The position numbers and the translations under genes are program-made. 64,000 nucleotides of DNA from Streptomyces ardesiacus (GTDB taxonomy: Bacteria; Actinomycetota; Actinomycetes; Streptomycetales; Streptomycetaceae): NCBI RefSeq assembly GCF_003112575.1, contig NZ_BEWC01000002.1:744001-808000 (forward strand), given 5' to 3'. Shown here piece after piece: positions 7,650 to 17,033 of this stretch (the first letter of the stretch is position 1; each line of letters starts with the position of its first letter). Under the pieces are notes generated by a model. That model was not told the DNA's origin, searched no databases, and saw only the letters and a program-made list of their open reading frames with translations.

Positions 7650-8246
7650 GTGTCCGCCGACCCACTGCACCGTGCCGGGGCGCCCCCGCGCACACCCACG
7701 AATCCGTCGCCGCGCGGCTCGGGCAAGAGCGCGGTCGAGGTGCGCAGGAGCACCCGGCGACGACGGACGGTCTCCGCGTACCGCGAGGGCGACCGCACCG
7801 TCGTGCTGATCCCCGCCCGGATGTCCGCGGCGGAGGAGCAGCGCTGGGTGGGCGTCATGCTGGACAAGCTGGCCGCCCAGGAGAGCAAGCGCCTCCTCGG
7901 TGACGCCGAGCTGGCCGAGCGCGCGGAGCGCCTGTCGGGACAGTACTTCGACGGCCGGGCCCGGCCCGCCTCGGTCCGCTGGGTGACCAACCAGAACACC
8001 CGCTGGGGCTCCTGTACCCCGTCCGAGGGAAGCATCCGGCTGTCGCACCGCCTCCAGGGCATGCCCGAGTACGTCGTCGACTACGTCCTCCTGCACGAAC
8101 TGGCGCACCTGCTGGTCCCCGGGCACGGGCCGCGGTTCTGGCGCCTCCTCGACGCCTACCCGCGGACCGAGCGCGCCAGGGGCTACCTGGAGGGTGTGGT
8201 CGCCGCCGACCGCCTGCCGCACGTACCCGGCGCCCGCAGCGAGTAG
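7650..8246 (+). CDS. YgjP/WLM-type zinc metallopeptidase
   Basis: 198 residues. The motif HELAHLLVPGHGPRFW (from about residue 149) gives HExxH plus the downstream histidine, and NTRWGSC is the family's WGSC element. These mark the YgjP-like, M48-related metallopeptidases. The N-terminus is basic and lacks a signal peptide, so it is probably cytoplasmic. The GTG at 7650 was taken because the longer frame would extend into divergent promoter sequence. The substrate is unknown for the family. Confidence 0.85.
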   Translation: MSADPLHRAGAPPRTPTNPSPRGSGKSAVEVRRSTRRRRTVSAYREGDRTVVLIPARMSAAEEQRWVGVMLDKLAAQESKRLLGDAELAERAERLSGQYFDGRARPASVRWVTNQNTRWGSCTPSEGSIRLSHRLQGMPEYVVDYVLLHELAHLLVPGHGPRFWRLLDAYPRTERARGYLEGVVAADRLPHVPGARSE

Positions 8247-8382
8247 CGTGCGGCCCGGGCGGGCGTCCGCCACGGGCCCGCACGGGTTTCGTACCGGGTC
8301 TGTACCGGCTTCCTCCGGTGTCGGTGATTGCCGCTAGCCTGACGCGACGCACTCACATTCGGATGGGGGACGGTCGTAACGC

Positions 8383-10143
8383 ATGGCCAGGGAATTCCAA
8401 CGCGGCCACAAGGCCAGGATCAGTGACCTCACCGCGGGCACGGATCTGTACGTAGGCGTGCAGATCTCCGGCCCCGGGCTGAGCTTCGACATCAGCTGCT
8501 TCGGCCTCGACGCCGACGAGCGGTTGTCGGACGACCGGTACTTCGTGTTCTTCAACCAGCCGAAGACGCCCGAGGAGTCCATCCAGCTCCTGGGTGCGCA
8601 GGCGGGTGACACGGAATCCTTCCGGGTCACCCTCGACAGGATCCCGCAGCAGATCCAGAAGCTCTCCTTCACCGCGACGATCGACGGCGCGGGCCAGATG
8701 TCGCAGGTCGGGCCCGGGTACATCCGGATCGTCGCGGGCGGCGAGGAGGTGGCCCGGTACCCGTTCAGCGGTTCGGAGTTCTCCACCGAGCGCGCCGTGA
8801 TGCTGGGCGACTTCTACATGAAGGACGTGTGGCGGTTCGCCGCCGTCGGGCAGGGCTTCGACGGCGGTCTCGACGCGCTGCTGAGGAACTTCGGGGGTGA
8901 GGTCGCCGAGGACGAGGCGCCCGCCGCGCAGCAGGCGCAGCAGCCGCAGTCCGGGGCCGCCCCGGGCTTCGCCCCGCCCGCCCAGGCCTCGGCGCCGCCG
9001 GCCTTCGGCGCCCCCGCCGCCTCCGCGCCGGCTCCTGCTCCGGCACCCGTTCCGCAGCCCGCACAGCAGGGCTTCGCCCCGCCCCCCGCGGCCACCCCGC
9101 CGCCGGCTCCCGCTCCGGCGCCCGCGGACGTGCACGCCGCGGCGACCATCGTCGCGCCGATGAACCCGGCTCCCGGCGGCGCTCCCGTACCACCACCGCC
9201 CGCCCCGGCACCCGCGCCGTACGGACAGCCGGGCCAGCCCGGTCAGCAGCCGCTGTACGGCCAGGTCCCCGGTCAGACCGCGCCGCCGCCCCCCGGCTAC
9301 GGCCAGCCCCCGGCGCCGCAGGCCCCGGCCCCGCCGCCCGGTTACGGCCAGCCGCCCGCGCCCGCCGGCTACGGGCAGCCCGCCCCGCCCCCGGGCTACG
9401 GGCAGCCGACGGCACCTCCCGGCTACGGCCAGCAGCCTCCGCAGGCCGCACCGCACGGCATGCCCCAGGGAGCGCCGCAGGGCGCCGGTGTGACCGCGGC
9501 GCTCCAGCAGTACCGGGAGACCGCGGCCGGGCAGCGCTGGACGCAGCAGAACAAGAAGCTGGTCCGCGTCGACCTCGGAGCCGAGGGCCAGCCCGTGCTC
9601 GCCCGGCAGGGCAGCATGGTGCTCTACCAGGGCAAGGTCGACTTCAGCTACAAGGGCGCCGGATTCACCGGCCGGGTCGTGGGCAACGTGACCGGCCAGG
9701 AGATGCAGCTCATGCGCTGCACCGGCAAGGGGCAGGTGTTCCTCGCGGACGACTCCTCGATGCTCCACCCCATCGAGCTCCAGGGCGACGCCGTCTGCGT
9801 CTCCGCGGAGAACGTCCTCGCCTTCGACGAGAGCCTCCAGTACGAGGTCCGCCGGATCGAGGGGCACGGCATCCCGGGCGGAGCGCTGTTCACGATGCAG
9901 TTCCAGGGCACCGGCACGATCGTCGTCAAGACGCACGGCGTGCCCGTGGTGCTGCCGGTCACGCCCACGACGTTCGCCGACTGCAACGCCGTGGTCGCCT
10001 GGTCCGCCGCCGCCCAGGTGGTCGTCTCCAGCCAGGTGCGGATGCGCCGCAACTCCTACGCGGGCGACACGGGAGAGAGCGTCAACCTGCAGTTCCGGGC
10101 CGCGCCCGGCAGCTTCGTCGTCGTCCAGCCGTACGAGATCTGA
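8383..10143 (+). CDS. TerD-domain and AIM24-domain fusion protein
   Basis: 586 residues in three parts. Residues about 1-170 are a TerD/stress-type domain (GVQISGPGLSFDISCFGLDA, DDRYFVFFNQ). About 180-365 is a low-complexity Pro/Ala/Gln linker with repeated PPPGYGQP units. About 370-586 is an AIM24-like beta-helix domain (VLARQGSMVLYQGKVDF, ending VVVQPYEI). TerD proteins bind calcium and belong to tellurite/stress loci; AIM24 is a mitochondrial inner-membrane organising family with bacterial members of unknown role. The start has GGGGACGG upstream. Two AIM24 genes follow at 13 and 16 bp, so this is an operon. No signal peptide is seen. Confidence 0.88.
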   Translation: MAREFQRGHKARISDLTAGTDLYVGVQISGPGLSFDISCFGLDADERLSDDRYFVFFNQPKTPEESIQLLGAQAGDTESFRVTLDRIPQQIQKLSFTATIDGAGQMSQVGPGYIRIVAGGEEVARYPFSGSEFSTERAVMLGDFYMKDVWRFAAVGQGFDGGLDALLRNFGGEVAEDEAPAAQQAQQPQSGAAPGFAPPAQASAPPAFGAPAASAPAPAPAPVPQPAQQGFAPPPAATPPPAPAPAPADVHAAATIVAPMNPAPGGAPVPPPPAPAPAPYGQPGQPGQQPLYGQVPGQTAPPPPGYGQPPAPQAPAPPPGYGQPPAPAGYGQPAPPPGYGQPTAPPGYGQQPPQAAPHGMPQGAPQGAGVTAALQQYRETAAGQRWTQQNKKLVRVDLGAEGQPVLARQGSMVLYQGKVDFSYKGAGFTGRVVGNVTGQEMQLMRCTGKGQVFLADDSSMLHPIELQGDAVCVSAENVLAFDESLQYEVRRIEGHGIPGGALFTMQFQGTGTIVVKTHGVPVVLPVTPTTFADCNAVVAWSAAAQVVVSSQVRMRRNSYAGDTGESVNLQFRAAPGSFVVVQPYEI

Positions 10144-10156
10144 GGGAGAGCCCGAC

Positions 10157-10837
10157 ATGAACCAGCCGCTCGCGGGCTACGCCCCCGCACCCGTCGGCGC
10201 CCGCATGGAGAACCACGGCAACCACATGCTGAAGGTCGCCATGCAGACCGGGAACGACCTCCTCGCACGCGTGGGGTCGATGGTCGCCTACGAGGGCTTC
10301 GTCCAGTACGAGCCCAACCCGTCGGCCGTCCGCCAGATCGCCAAGGACTGGATGACCGGCGAGGGCGCGCCCCTGATGAAGTGCTCCGGCGACGGACTGC
10401 TCTACCTCGCCGACTACGGCGCCAACGTCGTCGTCATCAACCTCAACGGCGACGGGATCTCCGTCAACGCCACCAACCTCCTCGCCTTCGACGCCCACCT
10501 GACGTGGGGCGTGGAACGGGTCAAGGGCCTGGCGAAGTTCGCCGGACAGGGCCTGTGGAACACCAGGATCTCCGGGCAGGGCTGGGTCGCCCTCACCTCC
10601 CGGGGCAAGCCGATCGTGGTGGACTGCGGCGGCGGCGAGGACGAGACCTACGTCGACCCGGACGCGCTCGTGGCCTGGTCCCCGAACCTCAAGGTGAAGG
10701 GCAAGCGCAGCTTCAAGGCGCAGTCGCTGATCGGCCGCGGCAGCGGCGAGGCCTTCCAGATGGCCTTCTCCGGTCAGGGCATCGTCGTCGTCCAGCCCAG
10801 CGAGGACAGCACCGACCGCCTCCGGGTACGGGGCTGA
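10157..10837 (+). CDS. AIM24 family protein (second in cluster)
   Basis: 226 residues covering one AIM24 beta-helix domain: LLARVGSMVAYEGFVQYE near the start, KCSGDGLLYLADYG in the middle and GIVVVQPSED at the end. It is paralogous to the C-terminal domain of the preceding fusion protein but lacks TerD and linker. The ATG at 10157 follows GGGAGA and lies 13 bp after the fusion gene. It may form a hetero-oligomer with its neighbours; that is inference. Confidence 0.88.
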   Translation: MNQPLAGYAPAPVGARMENHGNHMLKVAMQTGNDLLARVGSMVAYEGFVQYEPNPSAVRQIAKDWMTGEGAPLMKCSGDGLLYLADYGANVVVINLNGDGISVNATNLLAFDAHLTWGVERVKGLAKFAGQGLWNTRISGQGWVALTSRGKPIVVDCGGGEDETYVDPDALVAWSPNLKVKGKRSFKAQSLIGRGSGEAFQMAFSGQGIVVVQPSEDSTDRLRVRG

Positions 10838-10853
10838 GGGGGAGCCACACATC

Positions 10854-11609
10854 ATGCAGAGCCCGATTTTCGCCTACAACGACCAGCAGTCCCAGGAAGC
10901 CTGGAGCCTGCAGAACAAGCACATGCTCCGCGTCGCCCTGACGGGCCACGACGACGTGCTGGCCCGCAAGGGCACGATGGTCGCCTACCAGGGGCTCGTC
11001 GAGTTCGACGCCGAGTACCAGAGCAACAGCCAGTCGCACGCGCGTGCGTACACCGGTGAGGGCCTGGACCTGATGCGCTGCCACGGACAGGGCACGGTCT
11101 ACTTCGCCAACCTCGCTCAGTGCGTCCACGTCGTCGACGTCGACCAGGACGGCCTCACCGTCGACAGCAGCTACGTGCTCGCCATGGACTCCGGCCTGCA
11201 CCACGAGGTCATCGCGGTGGACAGCCTCTACGGCATCTCCGGCTCGGGGAAGTACCAGCTCAACATCACCGGCCGGGGCAAGGTCGCCCTGATGACCTCG
11301 GGCTCCCCGCTGTTCCTGCAGGTGACGCCCGACAAGTACGTCAACTGCGACGCCGACGCCATCGTCGCCTGGTCCACCGGCCTGCGCGTGCAGATGCAGG
11401 CCCAGACGCACTCCTCCGGCGTGTGGCGGCGCCGGGGGAACACCGGTGAGGGCTGGGAGCTGAGCTTCATGGGCAGCGGCTTCGCGCTCGTCCAGCCCAG
11501 CGAGCTGCTGCCGCCGCAGAACGCGCAGATCGGCTCGGGTCTCGCCGCGCAGTACGGCATGGGCCAGCACGGAGCCCGCGGGCAGAACCAGGGCAACGTC
11601 TGGAGCTGA
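10854..11609 (+). CDS. AIM24 family protein (third in cluster)
   Basis: 251 residues, a single AIM24 domain (VLARKGTMVAYQGLVEFD, RCHGQGTVYFANLA, GFALVQPSELLP) with a short Gly/Gln-rich tail. It starts 16 bp after the second AIM24 gene with GGGGGA upstream, completing a three-gene operon. The three domains share layout but differ clearly, indicating old duplications. No membrane segment or signal peptide. Function unknown. Confidence 0.88.
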   Translation: MQSPIFAYNDQQSQEAWSLQNKHMLRVALTGHDDVLARKGTMVAYQGLVEFDAEYQSNSQSHARAYTGEGLDLMRCHGQGTVYFANLAQCVHVVDVDQDGLTVDSSYVLAMDSGLHHEVIAVDSLYGISGSGKYQLNITGRGKVALMTSGSPLFLQVTPDKYVNCDADAIVAWSTGLRVQMQAQTHSSGVWRRRGNTGEGWELSFMGSGFALVQPSELLPPQNAQIGSGLAAQYGMGQHGARGQNQGNVWS

Positions 11610-11669
11610 GCACGGCGGACGGCCGCAGTCCGGTACGGGGTGTTCGCGAGAGCGGTCACCCCTTACCGG

Positions 11670-12185
11670 TCACAGCCGGGCGCGGGTCGCCTCCAGCAGG
11701 CGCACGACCGACGCGTCGGCCACGTCCGCGACCTCGGCGTACGGGAACCAGCGCAGGTCCAGGGACTCGTCGCTGATCGCCTCCACGGCTCCCTCGGGAG
11801 CCAGGGCCGCGTACTGGACGTCCAGGTGCCAGGCACAGGGCGTGTGGTGGCGGTCCAGCCGTACGGGGCCGCCCGGCAGCAGGGTCAGCCCGGCGATGCC
11901 GGACTCCTCCGTGCCCTCGCGCAGGGCCGCGCGGTCCAGGGTCTCGTCGACCGGTTCGCAGTGGCCGCCCATCTGCAGCCACATGCGCAACTTCTTGTGC
12001 AGGGTGAGCAGGACCCGCTCGCGCGAGGGGTCGATCACCAAGGCGCTCGCGGTGATGTGCCCGTCGGCGCAGGCCTTCCACATCCCGTCGGGGTGTGAGG
12101 CGAGGTGGTCCAGGTAGACCTGGCGCAGCTCGTCCTGGCCCTCGAAGCCCTTCAGGACCAGGACCGCGTCGTCGTGGAGGCTCAC
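11670..12185 (-). CDS. Nudix hydrolase
   Basis: 171 residues. The Nudix box is GGHCEPVDETLDRAALREGTEE, split here by one extra residue (GGHCEP, then REGTEESG). A preceding strand reads TLHKKLRMWLQMGGH. The substrate cannot be read from sequence. The GTG start overlaps the stop of the upstream metalloprotease gene (GTGA), so the pair is translationally coupled on the minus strand. Confidence 0.88.
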   Translation of the reverse strand: MSLHDDAVLVLKGFEGQDELRQVYLDHLASHPDGMWKACADGHITASALVIDPSRERVLLTLHKKLRMWLQMGGHCEPVDETLDRAALREGTEESGIAGLTLLPGGPVRLDRHHTPCAWHLDVQYAALAPEGAVEAISDESLDLRWFPYAEVADVADASVVRLLEATRARL

Positions 12186-13654
12186 TCGCCGTCGTCGCCC
12201 TTGGGCTTGTCCCGGTCGTCGGACCGCCTCTCGCCCCGGACGTCCTCGTCGCCCTTGTCCCTCTTCTTCAGGTCGGGCTTGCCCGCGGCCTCGCCGAGCA
12301 TCTTGTCCAGCTCGGAGAAGTCGAGCTGCTCGCGGTGCACGAAGCCGTCCGGGTCGTCCAGGTCGGTCGCGGTCGGCAGCATGTCCGGGTGGGCCCACAG
12401 ACCGTCCCGGCCGTCGACGCCGTGCGCGTCCGTCAGGGAGGCCCACAGCCGGGAGGCGTCGCGCAGCCGGCGCGGGCGCAGCTCCAGGCCGATCAGCGTG
12501 GCGAAGGTCTGCTCGGCGGGACCGCCCGAGGCGCGGCGGCGGCGCAGCGTCTCCCGCAGCGCGTCGGCGGAGGACAGGCGCGGCTTGGCGGCGGTGTGCA
12601 CCACCGCGTCCACCCACCCCTCGACCAGCGCCAGAGCCGTCTCCAGACGGGCCAGGGCCGCCTTCTGCTCCGGGGTGTCCTCCGGCTGGAACATGCCCTG
12701 CTGGAGAGCCTCCTGCAGCTGCTCCGGGTTCTGCGGGTCGAACTGGCCGACCACGTCCTCCAGCTTCGCCGTGTCCACCTTGATGCCGCGGGCGTAGCCG
12801 TCGACGGCACCGAAGAGGTGCGAGCGCAGCCACGGCACGTGCGCGAAGAGGCGCTGGTGGGCGGCCTCGCGCAGGGCGAGATACAGCCGCACCTCCTCCT
12901 GCGGCACGCCGAGGTCCTTGCCGAACGACTCGATGTTCGCCGGCAGCAGCGCGGCCTTTCCGGCCGGGCCGAGCGGCAGGCCCACGTCGGTCGAGCCGAC
13001 GACCTCGCCGGCGAGCACGCCGACGGCCTGCCCGATCTGCGTGCCGAACATGGCGCCGCCCATGGACCGCATCATGCCGATCAGCGGGCCCGCCATGGCC
13101 TGCATCTCCTCGGGCAGGACGTCGCCCATGGCGTTGCCGACGCGCTCGGCGACCGGGTCGACCAGCTCGCGCCAGGCGGGCAGGGTCGCCTCGACCCACT
13201 CCGCGCGGCTCCAGGCCACGGCGGTGCCCGCGCCCGAGGGCAGGGCGGTGGCGTCGTCCAGCCACAGGTCGGCCAGGCGCACGGCCTCCTGGACGGCGGT
13301 GCGCTCGGCGGGACCGACGCTGGCGTCCTTGCGGCCGTCCGGGGTGCCCTGGGAGACCGTCTGGCGGGCGATCTGCTTGGCCATGTCCCAGTTCACCGGC
13401 CCGCCCTCGTAGGAGAGCATCTGGCCGAGCTGCTGGAACGCGGCGCCCAGGTCGTTGGGGTTCATGGAACCGAACATGGCAGCGAACGGGTTGTCCGCGC
13501 CGGGACCGCCCAGGCCTCCGGCCCCGGACATGCCGAAACCGAACGGGTTGGCCGGTCCCTGACCACCGCCGCTCTGCTGGTCCTTCTTCTTGCCCTCGTC
13601 GCCGTCGTCCGGCTCCTCCGGCGGAAGGCCGAATCCGAATGGGGTGTCACTCAC
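12182..13654 (-). CDS. zinc-dependent metalloprotease, DUF2342 family
   Basis: 490 residues. The first about 60 are low-complexity (GFGLPPEEPDDGDEG, then Gly/Gln-rich). The globular part has GDVLPEEMQAMAGPLIGMMR and LREAAHQRLFAHVPWL, typical of the actinobacterial family annotated as zinc-dependent metalloprotease or F420-associated protein (the Rv3195 type). I do not see a standard HExxH. The GTG at 13654 has GAGGAA upstream; an in-frame ATG at 13717 is possible. It is coupled to the Nudix gene. Function unproven for the family. Confidence 0.82.
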   Translation of the reverse strand: MSDTPFGFGLPPEEPDDGDEGKKKDQQSGGGQGPANPFGFGMSGAGGLGGPGADNPFAAMFGSMNPNDLGAAFQQLGQMLSYEGGPVNWDMAKQIARQTVSQGTPDGRKDASVGPAERTAVQEAVRLADLWLDDATALPSGAGTAVAWSRAEWVEATLPAWRELVDPVAERVGNAMGDVLPEEMQAMAGPLIGMMRSMGGAMFGTQIGQAVGVLAGEVVGSTDVGLPLGPAGKAALLPANIESFGKDLGVPQEEVRLYLALREAAHQRLFAHVPWLRSHLFGAVDGYARGIKVDTAKLEDVVGQFDPQNPEQLQEALQQGMFQPEDTPEQKAALARLETALALVEGWVDAVVHTAAKPRLSSADALRETLRRRRASGGPAEQTFATLIGLELRPRRLRDASRLWASLTDAHGVDGRDGLWAHPDMLPTATDLDDPDGFVHREQLDFSELDKMLGEAAGKPDLKKRDKGDEDVRGERRSDDRDKPKGDDGE

Positions 13655-13846
13655 GGGGTTCCTCGGCTGGTAAGGCCGCCGGTTCTTTCCGGCGGCACGG
13701 CTGCCCGACTTCACCATCCAGCGTAGACACCCGAAGCCGATCGGGCCTCGGTGCTTCGCCGGCCGGCGGCCTGCGGCAGGATGGATGCCACCTGGTACGC
13801 ACGCGTCGCTCGCGCTCGTACTGAAGACAACCTCTGGAGACGCCCG

Positions 13847-14968
13847 GTGAGTTCCCCAGATCCACAGGTTCGCGCAGCGCGAAACCAGTCAACCAGTTCC
13901 GCCCGCCCCGGCGCGCGCGGACCCGTCGTGGCGGTCACCGGTGCCGCGTCCGGCGTCGGGGCGCTGCTCACCGCCCGGCTCGCGGCGTCCGACGAGGTCA
14001 GACAGGTCGTGGCCATCGACGAACGACGCGGTGGGTGCGAGGCGGCCGAGTGGCAGATCCTGGACGTACGGGACCCGGCCATCGCGGAGAAACTCCGAGG
14101 TGCGGACGTTGTGGTGCACCTGGCGCTCGACCTCGACCTGGAGACCGACGCGGCCGCCCGCACGGCTTACAACGTCCGGGGGACCCAGACCGTCCTGACC
14201 GCCGCCGCGGCGGCGGGTGTGCACCGGGTCGTGCTGTGCACCTCCGCGATGGTCTACGGCGCCCTCCCGGACAACGAACTGCCGCTGTCCGAGGACGCCG
14301 AGCTGCGCGCCACGGCCGAGGCCACGGGCGTCGGGGACCTGCTGGAGATCGAGCGGCTCGCGCGCCGCGCGCCGCGGGCGCATCCCGGCCTCAACGTCAC
14401 GGTGGTCCGCCCCGCCGTGCTGGTCGGCGGCATGGACACCGCGCTGACCAGGTACTTCGAGTCGCCCAGGCTGCTGGTCGTGGCCGGGTCGCGGCCGGCC
14501 TGGCAGTTCTGCCACGTCGACGACCTGTGCAGCGCCCTGGAGTACGCCGTCCTGGAGAAGGCCGACGGTGAGCTGGCCGTCGGGTGCGACGGCTGGCTGG
14601 AGCAGGAGGAGGTCGAGGAGCTGAGCGGCATCCGGCGCATGGAGCTGCCCTCGGCGGTGGCGCTCGGCGCGGCGGCCCGGCTGCACCGGATCGGACTGAC
14701 CCCCTCCCCGGCCGGCGACCTCGCCTACACGATGTACCCGTGGGTGGTGAGCGGCAGCCGTCTGCACGATGCCGGATGGCGTCCCAAGCACACGAACGAG
14801 GAGGTGCTGGCGGAGCTGCTCGAGGAGGTCTCGGGGCGGCACACCGTCGCCGGCCGGCGCCTGGGTCGCAAGGACGCGACGGCGGCGGGCGCCGCGGGCG
14901 CGACGGTGGCGCTGCTGGGCGCCGCCGCGGTGGTGCGCCGCGCGCGCAAGGCCCGGCGCCGCATCTGA
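13847..14968 (+). CDS. NAD-dependent epimerase/dehydratase-like SDR protein
   Basis: 373 residues of the extended short-chain dehydrogenase family. The Rossmann motif VAVTGAASGVGALL starts near residue 26, with an AIDE acidic strand end and ADVVVHLALDLD after it. The active-site region reads CTSAMVYG, so the usual YxxxK is changed or displaced. The C-terminal about 25 residues (AAGATVALLGAAAVVRRARK) look like a membrane anchor with a basic tail. A weak GGAG precedes the GTG. Likely a nucleotide-sugar or lipid-linked substrate, but that is inference. Confidence 0.8.
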   Translation: MSSPDPQVRAARNQSTSSARPGARGPVVAVTGAASGVGALLTARLAASDEVRQVVAIDERRGGCEAAEWQILDVRDPAIAEKLRGADVVVHLALDLDLETDAAARTAYNVRGTQTVLTAAAAAGVHRVVLCTSAMVYGALPDNELPLSEDAELRATAEATGVGDLLEIERLARRAPRAHPGLNVTVVRPAVLVGGMDTALTRYFESPRLLVVAGSRPAWQFCHVDDLCSALEYAVLEKADGELAVGCDGWLEQEEVEELSGIRRMELPSAVALGAAARLHRIGLTPSPAGDLAYTMYPWVVSGSRLHDAGWRPKHTNEEVLAELLEEVSGRHTVAGRRLGRKDATAAGAAGATVALLGAAAVVRRARKARRRI

Positions 14969-15080
14969 GGGGAGTCCACGGGGTGGCGGCGGCCTCTGTA
15001 GGAGGCTCCAACGCCGCACGCGCGCGTGCCGGGCGATCAGGCTATTCCGCGCCGTCCGCGCCGTGGGGCACGATGGACGC

Positions 15081-15539
15081 ATGGCAACCACGAGCGACCA
15101 CCCCGGTGAGCGGGCCGCAGCGGACCCCGTCAGGCTGATCGGCATCCGCGAGACGCCACTGTCCGTGGACGAGGTCTTCCGCGCGGTCGGGGACGACGCG
15201 TCCGGCGGCACCGCGCTGTTCGTGGGGACCGTGCGCAACCACGACGGGGGCACCGACGTCGACCGGCTCGGGTACTCGTGCCACCCGAGCGCCGAGGCCG
15301 AGATGCGGCGGATCGCCGAGAAGGTCGTCGCGGAGTACCCCGTTCGGGCGCTCGCGGCGCTGCACCGTGTGGGGGACCTGGAGGTCGGGGACCTCGCGGT
15401 GGTCGTCGCGGTGTCCTGCCCGCACCGGGGCGAGGCCTTCGACGCCTGCCGCAAGCTGATCGACGACCTCAAGCACGAGGTGCCCATCTGGAAGCACCAG
15501 ACGTTCTCCGACGGCACCGAGGAATGGGTGGGCGCGTAG
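15081..15539 (+). CDS. moaE: molybdopterin synthase catalytic subunit MoaE
   Basis: 152 residues. MoaE features are FVGTVRNHDGG, the EAEMRRIAEKV helix, ALHRVGDLEVGD, VSCPHRGEAF and the catalytic lysine region KHEVPIWKHQ. MoaE with thiocarboxylated MoaD converts precursor Z to molybdopterin in molybdenum cofactor synthesis. No moaD is adjacent in this window. The ATG at 15081 is the only start that keeps a normal-length N-terminus. Confidence 0.9.
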   Translation: MATTSDHPGERAAADPVRLIGIRETPLSVDEVFRAVGDDASGGTALFVGTVRNHDGGTDVDRLGYSCHPSAEAEMRRIAEKVVAEYPVRALAALHRVGDLEVGDLAVVVAVSCPHRGEAFDACRKLIDDLKHEVPIWKHQTFSDGTEEWVGA

Positions 15540-15656
15540 CGCCTGCGCCGGGTACCTCGGGTTGCGTAACCCGCCCCCCGGCGTGAGCGTTGTCACTGCG
15601 AATGGTTAATCTGCTGATCAGTCAGTCGCGGACACTCATGGGGTTGGGAGGTCGGC

Positions 15657-15821
15657 ATGGCGGCGCTCGCCTGGTTGCTGATTCCGCTGGTGGCCGCTGT
15701 CGGCGCGGGCCTGTGGGGCAGTTGGGCCAACCGGACCCGCAAGGCGCGCAGCGACGGTCCCGAGCTGGACGGGTACGCCCGGTTCCGCGAGGCCATGGAG
15801 AAGTCCCGCACGGGTGCCTGA
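15657..15821 (+). CDS. small single-pass membrane protein
   Basis: 54 residues: an N-terminal hydrophobic helix (ALAWLLIPLVAAVGAGLWG) followed by a basic, polar tail with a YARFREAME segment. The ATG follows GGGAGG at good spacing. It sits between moaE and the PDZ-Lon protease on the same strand, 74 bp ahead of the protease. I do not recognise a family. Confidence 0.75.
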   Translation: MAALAWLLIPLVAAVGAGLWGSWANRTRKARSDGPELDGYARFREAMEKSRTGA

Positions 15822-15895
15822 CGACCGTCCGGACGGCCGCCCGGCGGGGGTTGCCCTGACGATGTTCCGACAGCCGCGTCCCGTACTGTCGTGCC

Positions 15896-16990
15896 ATGCC
15901 ACGCCGCACCGCGACGATGCTCGCCTCCACCCTGATGCTGATCGCGCTCCTGTGCGCGGGTGTTTTCATCCCCGTGCCCTACTCGGAGATGTCGCCCGGT
16001 CCGACGGTGAACACCCTCGGCGACCACGACGGCGAGCCGGTGCTGCAGATCTCCGGGCACAAGACCTATGAGGCGAGCGGCCATCTGAACATGACCACCG
16101 TCCGGGTCACCAGCGCCGAGTACAAGATGAACCTCGTGGAGGCCGTCTACGGCTGGCTGTCGCACGACAACAGCGTGGTGCCGCACGACACCCTCTACCC
16201 GGACGGCAAGACCGAGGAACAGGCCACCCAGGAGAACGCGGAGGAGTTCAGCGCCTCCCAGGAGACCGCGAAGGTCGCCGCCCTGAAGGCGCTCGACATC
16301 CCGGTGAAGTCCTGGGTGGTCGTCTCCGCCGTCGTCAAGGGCTCCCCGGCGCAGGGCAGGCTGCACGCCGGCGACGTGGTCAAGGCCGTGGACGGCACGG
16401 CCGTCAAGAAGCCCGCGGACGTCGCCGAGCTGGTGACCAAGCACAAGCCGGGCGAGGAGACCGTCTTCACGATCGTGCCCGCCAAGGAGCAGGCCGCCGC
16501 CAAGAAGGAGGGCCGGACGGCGACGAAGACGCAGGAGGTCACGATCACCACCGAGGCCTCCGACGACGTCGGCGAGAAGCGCGCCATCGTCGGCATCTCC
16601 GCCGGGACCGACCACACGTTCCCGTTCGAGATCGACATCAAGCTGGCCGACGTCGGCGGTCCGAGCGCCGGCCTCATGTTCGCCCTCGGCATCTACGACA
16701 AGCTCACCCCGGGCGACCTCACCGGCGGCAAGTTCGTCGCCGGCACCGGGACGATCGATGACGACGGCAAGGTCGGCCCGATCGGCGGCATCGGCATGAA
16801 GACCATCGGGGCGCACGACAAGGGCGCCCAGTACTTCCTGACGCCCGAGGACAACTGCGCGGCGGCGGCCGAGGACACCCCCGACGGGCTCACCCTCGTG
16901 AAGGTCGGCACCATCGACGACGCCCTCGGCGCGCTGAAGGACATCCGCGCCGGGAAGACCGCCGACCTGCCGAAGTGCACGAAGGGATAG
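15896..16990 (+). CDS. PDZ and Lon-type serine protease (YlbL-like)
   Basis: 364 residues. An N-terminal membrane helix (LASTLMLIALLCAGVFI) is followed by a PDZ domain around residues 140-210 (GSPAQGRLHAGDVVKAVDG). The C-terminal Lon catalytic domain has the serine in GGPSAGLMFALGIYD and the lysine in GGIGMKTIGAHDKGA, so the Ser-Lys dyad is intact. These are membrane-anchored extracytoplasmic proteases of Gram-positive bacteria; mycobacteria have the homologue in the same neighbourhood. The substrate is unknown. Confidence 0.9.
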   Translation: MPRRTATMLASTLMLIALLCAGVFIPVPYSEMSPGPTVNTLGDHDGEPVLQISGHKTYEASGHLNMTTVRVTSAEYKMNLVEAVYGWLSHDNSVVPHDTLYPDGKTEEQATQENAEEFSASQETAKVAALKALDIPVKSWVVVSAVVKGSPAQGRLHAGDVVKAVDGTAVKKPADVAELVTKHKPGEETVFTIVPAKEQAAAKKEGRTATKTQEVTITTEASDDVGEKRAIVGISAGTDHTFPFEIDIKLADVGGPSAGLMFALGIYDKLTPGDLTGGKFVAGTGTIDDDGKVGPIGGIGMKTIGAHDKGAQYFLTPEDNCAAAAEDTPDGLTLVKVGTIDDALGALKDIRAGKTADLPKCTKG

Positions 16991-17033
16991 CCCCCGCCAC
17001 GGGCGTCCGGCGGCCCGGCGCCGTCCCGGGGCC

